A stretch of 10,997 nt of DNA from an uncultured Planctomycetota bacterium (GTDB lineage Bacteria > Planctomycetota > UBA1135 > UBA2386): NCBI GenBank assembly GCA_903925435.1, contig CAIYFF010000394.1, forward strand, positions 1-10,997. The letters are read 5' to 3'. The position numbers and the translations under genes are program-made. Below are positions 1-6,218 of the stretch, piece after piece. The notes below the pieces were generated by a model. It had not been told where the DNA came from and searched no databases. It saw only the letters and a program-made list of their open reading frames with translations. The first letter of the stretch is position 1; every line of letters starts with the position of its first letter.

Positions 1-277
1 CCGAGAGCCATTGGCGGCTCACGGCCTGCTTGTCCTTGAGGCCGGCGACGCCGACGGACCGCGGGTGCACCTTGAGCGCCGCGCCGATCTCGTCGACGAG
101 ATCGATCGTCGAAAGGCCGCGCTTCTCGATCCAAAGGAACAGGTGCTCGCCGTGCTTCTGCGGCTCGTAGGCCGGGATCTCGTCGACGACGAAGTCCTCG
201 GGCTCGACCTTGTAGCGGCCGGACAAGAACCCGTGGCTGGTGCCGCGCGGAACGGGACGAGTAGGTTTGAGGTCCAT
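1..277 (-). CDS. truD: tRNA pseudouridine synthase TruD (N-terminal 92 residues, cut by window edge)
   Basis: TruD converts uridine 13 of certain tRNAs to pseudouridine in the cytoplasm. I translated this minus-strand frame by hand. It begins with ATG at 275-277 and runs off the left edge of the window, so only the first 92 residues are seen. The diagnostic TruD motif GLKDKQAVSRQW lies at residues 79-90, and its Asp82 corresponds to the family's catalytic aspartate (Asp80 in E. coli). Upstream, YKVEPEDFVVDEIP (residues 22-35) matches the usual TruD opening, and the KHGEHLFLWIEK and LKVHPRSVGVAG stretches also fit. The gene starts 57 bp after the accD stop on the same strand and is probably co-transcribed with it. 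No clear Shine-Dalgarno sequence precedes the ATG (the upstream bases read GACTCACGCGCG). The C-terminal half, including the TRUD insertion domain, lies outside the window. Confidence 0.93.
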   Translation of the reverse strand, partial: MDLKPTRPVPRGTSHGFLSGRYKVEPEDFVVDEIPAYEPQKHGEHLFLWIEKRGLSTIDLVDEIGAALKVHPRSVGVAGLKDKQAVSRQWLS

Positions 278-309
278 CGCGCGTGAGTCCAGCGGCACAG
301 CATTGCGGC

Positions 310-322
310 GGCGCAGGGCGCC
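310..322. other. small hairpin in the accD-truD gap
   Basis: A perfect 5-bp inverted repeat, GGCGC-AGG-GCGCC, sits in the 57-bp gap between the accD stop and the truD start. No T-run follows on either strand, so it does not look like an intrinsic terminator. It may attenuate or stabilise the junction between the two messages, or be chance in GC-rich DNA. Confidence 0.2.
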
Positions 323-334
323 ACGCGCACGGAA

Positions 335-1276
335 TCAGTCCTTCTTGGCCTTCTTGGAACGCTTCGGCTTCTCCTGCGGCGGCTCGGGCTGCGGCTCGGC
401 CGCAACGGCAACCTCCGGCTGCGCGATCGGAGCCGGCTTGAACGCAGCGACCGGGTCGCGCCCCGTGGCGTAGGCGAGCAAGCGAGCGAGTTCATCGCGC
501 ATCTGCGCGCGCAGGACGATGCGGTCGATCTGGCCCTTCTCGAGCAAGAACTCGGAGCGCTGGAAGCCCTTCGGCAGCTCCTTCTTGATCGTGGTCGCGA
601 TCACGCGCGGACCGGCAAAGCCGATCAGCGCGCCCGGCTCGCCGAGCAGGAAGTCGCACACCGAAGCGAACGACGCCGTGACGCCGCCCGTGGTCGGGTG
701 CGTCATGACCGAGATCGACACGCCGCCCTTGCGGTTCAGCTGCGACAGCGCGCCACAGGTCTTGGCCATCTGCATCAGCGACACGGCGCCTTCGTGCATG
801 CGCGCGCCGCCTGAGCAGGCGAACAGGATCAAGGGTTGGCCGATCTCGGCAGCGAGTTCGGCGGCGCGAGCGACCTTCTCGCCCACCACCATGCCCATCG
901 AGCCGCCGAGGAACTGGAAGTTCATCACGGCCAGCACGCAGGGGATGCCCTTGATCGTCGCAGTGCCGGCGATCAACGCGTCCGTCTCGCCCGTCTTGGC
1001 TTGGGTCTGCGCCAACTTCTGGTCGTAGGGCACCTTGTCGTTGAAACCCAGACGGTCGACCGGCATCAGCTCGGTGAACCGTTCCTGGAACGAGCCCGGG
1101 TCGACGGTGAGCGCAATGCGCTCGCGGCCGGGCAGCGTGAAGTGGTAGCCACAGGATCCGCAGACCCGCTGCTTCTGCTCGAACTCCTTGCGGAAGAGCA
1201 TGCCGCCGCAGGACTCGCACTTGATCCAGAGCCCACCGGGCATGTCCTTCTTCTTGCCGAAGCGCGTCCAGGCCAT
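335..1276 (-). CDS. accD: acetyl-CoA carboxylase carboxyltransferase subunit beta
   Basis: AccD is the beta subunit of the carboxyltransferase of acetyl-CoA carboxylase. With AccA it moves the carboxyl group from biotin-BCCP to acetyl-CoA, giving malonyl-CoA for fatty-acid synthesis. The N-terminal four-Cys zinc ribbon is intact (C20, C23, C39, C42, numbering from the ATG). The crotonase-fold core follows, with FLGGSMG (about 122-128), SGGARMHEG (155-163), TTGGVTASFA (195-204), GFAGPRVI (219-226) and GFQRSEFLLEKGQID (237-251). I chose the ATG at 1276 (MAWTRF) because it lines up with the E. coli AccD start (MSW) and has GGAA about 9 nt upstream. An in-frame GTG at 1303 would add nine residues and give 322 aa. 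After the core, a Pro/Glu/Ala-rich tail ends in the very basic KPKRSKKAKKD. The gene lies between rpe upstream and truD downstream on the same strand. Confidence 0.96.
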   Translation of the reverse strand: MAWTRFGKKKDMPGGLWIKCESCGGMLFRKEFEQKQRVCGSCGYHFTLPGRERIALTVDPGSFQERFTELMPVDRLGFNDKVPYDQKLAQTQAKTGETDALIAGTATIKGIPCVLAVMNFQFLGGSMGMVVGEKVARAAELAAEIGQPLILFACSGGARMHEGAVSLMQMAKTCGALSQLNRKGGVSISVMTHPTTGGVTASFASVCDFLLGEPGALIGFAGPRVIATTIKKELPKGFQRSEFLLEKGQIDRIVLRAQMRDELARLLAYATGRDPVAAFKPAPIAQPEVAVAAEPQPEPPQEKPKRSKKAKKD

Positions 1277-1314
1277 GGTCTTGGGTTCCGTTGCGTCCGT
1301 CACGATGGGGTTCT

Positions 1315-1341
1315 CGGGCGGCGAACCATACCGACCGCCCG
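1315..1341. other. inverted repeat upstream of accD
   Basis: CGGGCGG (1315-1321) and CCGCCCG (1335-1341) form a perfect 7-bp stem with a 13-nt loop in the 116-bp rpe-accD gap. It would lie about 40 nt upstream of the accD ATG, or 11 nt upstream of the alternative GTG. Neither strand has an adjoining T-run, so an intrinsic terminator is unlikely. A role in the accD leader is possible but unproven. The rest of the gap shows no recognisable promoter. Confidence 0.25.
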
Positions 1342-1392
1342 CTCCGGGGCCATAGCCAGGGCGGACGAAACGGCCGGGGCCAGCCGTTCGCG

Positions 1393-2061
1393 TCAGTCTC
1401 GCGCCGCGGCCGCGGCCTTGCGCAACTCCGCGATCTTGGCCTGCCGATCCGGCGCGCCGAAGACCGCGGTGCCGGCGACGAACACGTTCACGCCGGCTGC
1501 CGCAGCCATCGCGATCGTGGAAGGGCCGATGCCACCGTCCATCGAGATCTCGCCGGCAAACCCCATCGCCCGCAGCGCGCGCGGTCGCTCCAGGGCTGAT
1601 GGCATGAACTTCTGGCCGCCAAAACCCGCGAACACGCTCATCACGAGCACCAAGTCCAATTCTGCGATGTAGGGGCGCAGTCGCTGCACGTCGGTGTCGG
1701 GCTGCAGCGAGAGCCCCGCCTTCTTGCCGCGACCACGGATCGTGCGCAACAGGCCGATGGCATCGCCGAGTTGGTCCACTTCAACGTGGAACGTGAGGCA
1801 GTCTGCGCCGGCGTCGAGGAACGCGTCCGCATACTTCCACGGGTTCGTGATCATCAGGTGCACGTCGAGGGGCCTCTTCGCGCATCGCTTGACCGCGTCC
1901 ACCACCACGGGCCCAAAGGTCAGGTTGGGCACGAAGTGTCCGTCCATGACATCGAGGTGAAGCCAATCTGCGCCGCCTTGCTCGACCGACGCGACCTCGT
2001 CCGCAAGGCGCGAGAAGTCGGCTGCCAGTAGGGACGGCGCAATGCGAATCGGGTGGCTCAC
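1393..2061 (-). CDS. rpe: ribulose-phosphate 3-epimerase
   Basis: Rpe interconverts D-ribulose 5-phosphate and D-xylulose 5-phosphate in the pentose phosphate and Calvin pathways, in the cytoplasm. The 222-aa product has the usual family length and TIM-barrel order: IAPSLLAADF (7-16), HLDVMDGHFVPN (35-46), VHLMI (67-71), the GFGGQKF loop (146-152), MDGGI (174-178) and AGVNVFVAGTAVF (189-201). The expected metal ligands H35, D37, H68 and D175 are present, and D37 and D175 are also the catalytic pair. Two loops differ from the most common consensus: SVNPGFGG is SVFAGFGG here, and the NPxT-like segment is QPDT (120-123). The start is GTG at 2059-2061, with a purine-rich AGAAGGGG just upstream. 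The fit to Rpe is better than to the allulose-6-phosphate epimerase AlsE, but substrate range is not certain. It is the first gene of the rpe-accD-truD run. Confidence 0.94.
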   Translation of the reverse strand: MSHPIRIAPSLLAADFSRLADEVASVEQGGADWLHLDVMDGHFVPNLTFGPVVVDAVKRCAKRPLDVHLMITNPWKYADAFLDAGADCLTFHVEVDQLGDAIGLLRTIRGRGKKAGLSLQPDTDVQRLRPYIAELDLVLVMSVFAGFGGQKFMPSALERPRALRAMGFAGEISMDGGIGPSTIAMAAAAGVNVFVAGTAVFGAPDRQAKIAELRKAAAAARD

Positions 2062-2238
2062 GCCCCTTCTTTACCGCTTGGCATCGCAACACGCCATCGG
2101 CGCGCAATCGGCACGTTGCAGGCCCTGTGCCGCATTTGCCGTTGCCAGGGAGCGATCCAGCAAACCCGTTTCGGGACTACATCGAGCGCACCGCTGAAGT
2201 CGATTCCGGGACACCACCTGGGAGAGGCGCAACTGGAG
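2062..2238. promoter_or_regulatory. divergent intergenic region between rpe and the plus-strand operon
   Basis: This 177-bp region is the largest gap in the window and separates two divergently transcribed units, so promoters for both should lie here or within the flanking 5' ends. I see no convincing sigma-70 -35/-10 pair on either strand. It holds an imperfect 34-nt dyad at 2086-2119, a short CCCG-TTT-CGGG stem at 2165-2175, and a purine-rich GGAGAGG about 11 nt before the ATG at 2239 that could be the ribosome binding site of the lipoprotein gene. An open frame continues upstream to 2053, but its translation (many Arg, Cys and Gln, no export signal) looks non-coding. Confidence 0.5.
2086..2119. 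repeat. imperfect inverted repeat, candidate operator
   Basis: The outer arms GCAAC (2086-2090) and GTTGC (2115-2119) pair perfectly, the inner arms GCC (2093-2095) and GGC (2110-2112) pair, and the centre is GCGCGC. A direct repeat ATCGGC occurs at 2096-2101 and 2107-2112, 11 bp apart, which is one helical turn. Placement between divergent genes suits a regulator site. Nothing links it to a known regulator, and it could be chance. Confidence 0.25.
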
Positions 2239-5220
2239 ATGTTCTCGATTCGATTCAGCGCGGTCGCGGCGGCGGCCATTCTGTCTGCATGCGGCGGAGG
2301 CGGCTCCGCTTCTGCCGACATCAATGCCGGAATGGCGACCTACGGCGCGCTCGCGCTGGTGAGCAGCCAGCCCGCGGATGGCGACGTGCAAGTGGCGCCC
2401 ACTGCGGCGATCCGACTCACGTTCGACAATCGCGTCGTGCTCGCGTCGCTACAGCGCACCGACACGACGTTGACGGTGCTCGGCGACGACGAAGCGATCG
2501 CGGGCACGTGGACGATCACGGAAGGCGGAACCGTGGCGACCTTCGCGCCGCAAGCGTCGCTGCAACCCGAGACCGACTACGTCTTCACGCTGTCGCCGTT
2601 CACGTGCGACGCCGAAGCGCGCATCCTCGAAGTCGAGCGCACCTTCACGTTCCGCACGCTCGACGAGACGCCGCCAGCGATCGCGAGCGCAAACGTCGCT
2701 CAGGGCGAGCCCAACCGGAGCCGGACCGCGCCGCTGCAGATGTTGCTCAACGACGACATTGCGCCGTCGAGCGTCACGCAGAACACGGTCCATCTCACGG
2801 ACTCGTTTGGCTCGGCGTATCCAGTGACTCGCGCCGTGGCGGGCCGCTCGATCACGGTGACACCGATTGCCGACCTCCCAGGCAGTCGGCAGATGACGTT
2901 GACGATCACCCGCAACGTCACGGATCGCGCCGGCAACGCGGCGGCAGCAGACTGGTCCGTGACGTTCACGACCGCCGCCGACGCCACTGCGCCTGCTGCG
3001 ACGTCGGTGTGGCCCGGAACGAACGCAACCGGTCTTTCGCCCAGAGTCGAACCCATCTTCACGTTCAACGAGTCGATGGACCCGACCACCGTCGAGCCGT
3101 CGTCGGTGCTGTTCCAGGACGAGTTCGGCAGCATCCTTGGCTACACCGTCGCCTGCAGTGAAGACCAGCGCACGCTGCGCATCTGTCCGTTGCAGTCGCT
3201 GGCCGAAGGCCGCCGCTACACGCTCGCATTCGTGGTCTCGGGCGCCGCGGTGACCGATGTCAGCGGCAACGCGCTGACGCAGACCGTCGCCACTTCGTTC
3301 ACGACTGGCACGGACCGCACGGAACCCGAGCTGCAGAATGCGCAGCCCGCCAATCTCGAAGCGCGAGTCAGCCTCAACGCGACGCCGCGGGCGACCTTCA
3401 CGGAGCCGCTGGATTCGGCATGGGTCACGTCAGACACCGTCCAACTGCTCGTCGACGGCGTGCCTGCGCTCGCAGTGCTCACGATGCCCGACAGCAGGAC
3501 GGTGCAACTCGAACCGGTCCTCGACCTCGCGCCAGACACGCAATTCACGCTTCAGTTCAAGGGCGGAGCGAGCGGCTTGCGCGACCAGGCGGGCAACCGA
3601 ATGGCCCAAGACGTCACGCTGACGTTCACCACCGCGGATGACGCGACGCTGCCGACTGCACAATTGCAGCCCGCCGATGGCGCAATCGGGGTTCCGGCGG
3701 CAATGCGCGCGAGCCTCGTGTTCGGATCGCAACTCGATCCTCTGACCGTGTCGGGCTCGACGATCGAGCTCCGCACGGATGCTGGTCAGAGCATTCCTGC
3801 GCAAGTGTCGCTGACGAGCGAGAACCGCGTCGTCGTCGTGACGCCGCTCGTGCCGCTATCGCAGAACACCTACTACCGCACGTTCGTGCGCGGGGGTTCC
3901 TCGGGCGTGCGCGAAGCATCGGGCAACTGGCTGTCGCAAGATCTCGGTGCACGCTTCCGCATCGGCTCGTCGCAAGACTTCTCGCCGCCGTCCGTGACGC
4001 TCACGGTGAACGGCATCGACGCCTCACGCCGCACCGGCCTCGTGCTGCCGACCAGCGGGTTCACGGTCCACGTCGACGCGCTCGACGGTTCGCAGTCGCC
4101 GGACATGGGATCGGTGCGCGTGGACTTCACAGGCGAGGGCTCAGCTCCGTCCGCGAGCGGGCTCTACGCCGATGCCACCATCGCGTTCCGCAGCTTCCGC
4201 GCACAGATGCCGGTGACGATGGCCCTGCAACCAGGGCAATGGACGATGACTGCGCGCGTGTCGGACCTTTCCGGCAACGTCGGCGTGTCCGCGCCCATCT
4301 CGTTCACGGTGCTCGAAGCGACCGGCGGCCTCGTGCCGTTCGAGCGCACGCAAGTCATCTGGGCGCGCACCGATCTCGATCGCGACAGCAATGGACGCGC
4401 CGACTTCGACGACGACATGCTGCGGCTTGGGCTCGCGACCGCAGGCGACCCGCTCGGCACCAACGCATTCATTCGCGACGCGGCCTGCAATGCGATCCTC
4501 GCGCATGCGAACTCGCTGTTCGGCCGCAACGCGGCAGGCGAACCAGTGAACGCAGACTCGATGGGCGCGCGCTTCACGTCGATCGGGCCCGCAGGCTTGC
4601 CGCACATGCAGATCGCGCTCGGCGGACTCGATCCGCAAGGCAGCCGCACTCGCGGCTATGGCGACGCGACGACCGGCGTGCTCGGCCGCGCCTACTACGA
4701 CTATCGCAACTCGAACATCCAGGACCGCAACATCGGAACGTCGCCTGGCCTCGGCGTGTTCCCGGGCGAGATGTTCCTCTACCAGGCCGACCTGCATCAG
4801 CAGCTCTATCCGTCGTTCGTGACGATGTTCGCGCAGCGCTTCCTGGCGCTATGCCCAAACATGGGCGGCACGCCCGCGGGCAGCAGCGCAATCGATGCAC
4901 AGGTCTTCACGGCGTCGTTCGATCCCGCCAACGCAACAAGCCAGCAACTCGCGCGACACAACGCGGTGTGGAACGCAATCGACGACTGGGCCCGAGCGAC
5001 CGGCACCGTGCTCGCGCATGAGACCGGTCACGCTGTCGGCCTCGTCGCCCCTGGCCCGGCGCCGTCAGGCCTGTTTGGCGACTCTTCGCTCCACAACGCC
5101 AACGCGAGCGCGGCCGAAGTGATGGCCGCTGCCGTGGGCTACGAGGCGATGGTCAGCCTCGACTACGCATTCCGCGACACCGACGCCGCCTACATGCGGC
5201 ACCGCATCCTCGTGCGATGA
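2239..5220 (+). CDS. secreted lipoprotein with five Big_5 Ig-like domains and a C-terminal HExxH metalloprotease-like domain
   Basis: The 993-aa product starts with a lipoprotein signal peptide: MFSIRF, then a hydrophobic stretch ending LSAC, with the lipidated Cys at residue 18 and a Gly-rich GGGGS after it. I chose ATG 2239 for this reason. Five tandem Big_5 (SbsA-type Ig-like) domains follow, at roughly 38-140, 145-246, 252-357, 362-466 and 470-577. Each opens with a P(A/G)-rich strand and most end in an FTT-D-T-P linker. A sixth beta-sandwich-like segment covers about 585-694. An EF-hand-like loop (D714 to D725) precedes the C-terminal domain (about 730-993). That domain has H927-E-T-G-H931 followed by AVG, then GDSSLHN (H952) and EVM (M962), a layout suggesting a zinc metalloprotease related to metzincins. 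The third ligand is not in the standard place. It is probably cell-surface or periplasmic, with the Ig array as a stalk. Its stop overlaps the next start (ATGA). Substrate unknown. Confidence 0.85.
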   Translation: MFSIRFSAVAAAAILSACGGGGSASADINAGMATYGALALVSSQPADGDVQVAPTAAIRLTFDNRVVLASLQRTDTTLTVLGDDEAIAGTWTITEGGTVATFAPQASLQPETDYVFTLSPFTCDAEARILEVERTFTFRTLDETPPAIASANVAQGEPNRSRTAPLQMLLNDDIAPSSVTQNTVHLTDSFGSAYPVTRAVAGRSITVTPIADLPGSRQMTLTITRNVTDRAGNAAAADWSVTFTTAADATAPAATSVWPGTNATGLSPRVEPIFTFNESMDPTTVEPSSVLFQDEFGSILGYTVACSEDQRTLRICPLQSLAEGRRYTLAFVVSGAAVTDVSGNALTQTVATSFTTGTDRTEPELQNAQPANLEARVSLNATPRATFTEPLDSAWVTSDTVQLLVDGVPALAVLTMPDSRTVQLEPVLDLAPDTQFTLQFKGGASGLRDQAGNRMAQDVTLTFTTADDATLPTAQLQPADGAIGVPAAMRASLVFGSQLDPLTVSGSTIELRTDAGQSIPAQVSLTSENRVVVVTPLVPLSQNTYYRTFVRGGSSGVREASGNWLSQDLGARFRIGSSQDFSPPSVTLTVNGIDASRRTGLVLPTSGFTVHVDALDGSQSPDMGSVRVDFTGEGSAPSASGLYADATIAFRSFRAQMPVTMALQPGQWTMTARVSDLSGNVGVSAPISFTVLEATGGLVPFERTQVIWARTDLDRDSNGRADFDDDMLRLGLATAGDPLGTNAFIRDAACNAILAHANSLFGRNAAGEPVNADSMGARFTSIGPAGLPHMQIALGGLDPQGSRTRGYGDATTGVLGRAYYDYRNSNIQDRNIGTSPGLGVFPGEMFLYQADLHQQLYPSFVTMFAQRFLALCPNMGGTPAGSSAIDAQVFTASFDPANATSQQLARHNAVWNAIDDWARATGTVLAHETGHAVGLVAPGPAPSGLFGDSSLHNANASAAEVMAAAVGYEAMVSLDYAFRDTDAAYMRHRILVR
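5217..5220 (+). promoter_or_regulatory. ATGA stop/start overlap, translational coupling site
   Basis: The TGA of the lipoprotein gene (5218-5220) overlaps the ATG of the next gene (5217-5219). Such 4-bp overlaps are typical of translationally coupled genes in one operon. A second in-frame ATG at 5226 would give a product three residues shorter. Confidence 0.75.
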
Positions 5221-6218
5221 ACGCCATGATCCGCATCCTGCTTTCTCTCGCCTGTGCGCTGCCGCTCTGTGGCCAGCAGCAGGCCTCCACGTTGCTCCGC
5301 CTCGCGGACACCGCGGACGCAGTCGCGGTCGCGACGATGACTGCGGCAACCGATCCGTCGCCAGAATGGCGGCGCGTGACGTTCCACGTCGACGAGTCGC
5401 TGAAGGGCGCGCTCGGCGCTTCGTTCTCCGCGCTCGAGCCAGCGGGCCGCTGCTGCGGCAACGCGCTCTACTCGGTGGAACCGGGCGACACCTACGTGGT
5501 CTTCCTTCAGATGCGCGGCGGCGCTGCGCATCCGATCGCCGGCGAACGCGGCCTTGTGAAGGCGACCGCTGAGATCGTCGCGCACGTGAAACGACTGATC
5601 CAGAGTCGCGGCGATGAGGCCGCACAGGTGCGCGCGCTGGCGCAGTGCCTTTCGCACGAGGATCCGCGCATCGCGCAGGATGCGGCGCTCGCGCTTGGTT
5701 CGCATCCGCACGCGGTGACCGACGAGCCATCGCGCGAACTGCTGCGCACGGCGCTGCGCCACCACGCGCACACGGCGTCCACGGCGCTGCCATCGCTCGC
5801 GCTCGCCGTTGCGCGCGCCGACGGCGACCAGGCGGCAAGCCAATTGTTCTCGCTCTACCTGGAAGCTCCGACCGACGACGGGGCCAAGGTGCTGCGTCGC
5901 GCATTGGAATCGCTGCCGACAACCTCGGTAGCCGCCGCAGCGCGCTCGTGTCCAGCTCAAGATGAAGCGCAGATCGTCCGCGCGGCGAACCTGCTCGAAC
6001 AACGCGCCGACCCCGCGCAGCTCGACGTGCTGCAACGCATGTTGCGGCAAGCAGAGCGAGCCAACTCGAAAGCAGCAGTGGCGTGCGCGCTGCTCGCCAA
6101 TGGCATCGAGCCATCGCAGCTCGCAGGCCAAGTGGACGAGGCCGTGCTCGAAGCGAGCAAGCAACTGCGAGCCAACAAGCTGAAGGCGCTGCCGCGCGCA
6201 GCGACGCCCGCCCGATGA
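5217..6218 (+). CDS. exported helical-repeat (HEAT-like) protein of unknown function
   Basis: The 333-aa product starts with a signal peptide: MNAMIRI, then a hydrophobic core to about residue 18 (LPLC), followed by GQQQ. The residue before Cys18 is Leu, which does not fit a lipobox, so ordinary Sec export is more likely than lipidation. Residues about 24-100 look like a small beta-rich domain with VTFHVDESLKG (54-64), a CCGN motif (79-82) and the strand TYVVFLQ (92-98). From about 112 to 320 the protein is Ala/Leu-rich amphipathic helix, with helical pairs such as VRALAQCLSHEDPRIAQDAA (138-157) typical of HEAT or ARM-like repeats. That suggests a protein-binding scaffold. It is coupled to the Ig-repeat metalloprotease-like lipoprotein by ATGA overlaps, so the two exported proteins may act together. 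No enzymatic motif is visible and I cannot name the family. Confidence 0.8.
   Translation: MNAMIRILLSLACALPLCGQQQASTLLRLADTADAVAVATMTAATDPSPEWRRVTFHVDESLKGALGASFSALEPAGRCCGNALYSVEPGDTYVVFLQMRGGAAHPIAGERGLVKATAEIVAHVKRLIQSRGDEAAQVRALAQCLSHEDPRIAQDAALALGSHPHAVTDEPSRELLRTALRHHAHTASTALPSLALAVARADGDQAASQLFSLYLEAPTDDGAKVLRRALESLPTTSVAAAARSCPAQDEAQIVRAANLLEQRADPAQLDVLQRMLRQAERANSKAAVACALLANGIEPSQLAGQVDEAVLEASKQLRANKLKALPRAATPAR
6215..6218 (+). promoter_or_regulatory. second ATGA stop/start overlap
   Basis: The TGA of the helical-repeat gene (6216-6218) overlaps the ATG of the following gene (6215-6217), giving the same 4-bp arrangement as at 5217-5220. It fixes the start of the third gene, although its open frame extends upstream to an ATG at 6083 inside the preceding gene. 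Confidence 0.72.

Noticed and set aside
1277..1303. GTG at 1303 as the accD start
   Set aside because: It is possible, but the ATG at 1276 aligns with the E. coli AccD start and has a better purine-rich upstream site. The GTG is recorded as the alternative.
836..1672. 278-codon plus-strand frame opposite accD and rpe
   Set aside because: It is antisense to two unmistakable housekeeping genes and has a low-complexity translation.
2053..2238. N-terminal extension of the Ig-repeat lipoprotein to an upstream ATG at 2053
   Set aside because: The extra 62 residues look non-coding, overlap the rpe start, and would bury the lipoprotein signal peptide that begins at 2239.
5217..5280. Lipoprotein signal in the helical-repeat protein (LPLC)
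   Set aside because: The residue before Cys is Leu, where a lipobox needs Gly, Ala or Ser, so ordinary Sec cleavage is favoured.
6083..6214. N-terminal extension of the 748-aa protein to an ATG at 6083
   Set aside because: It would overlap the previous gene by over 130 bp and adds only Arg/Ala-rich sequence. The ATGA overlap start is far more natural.
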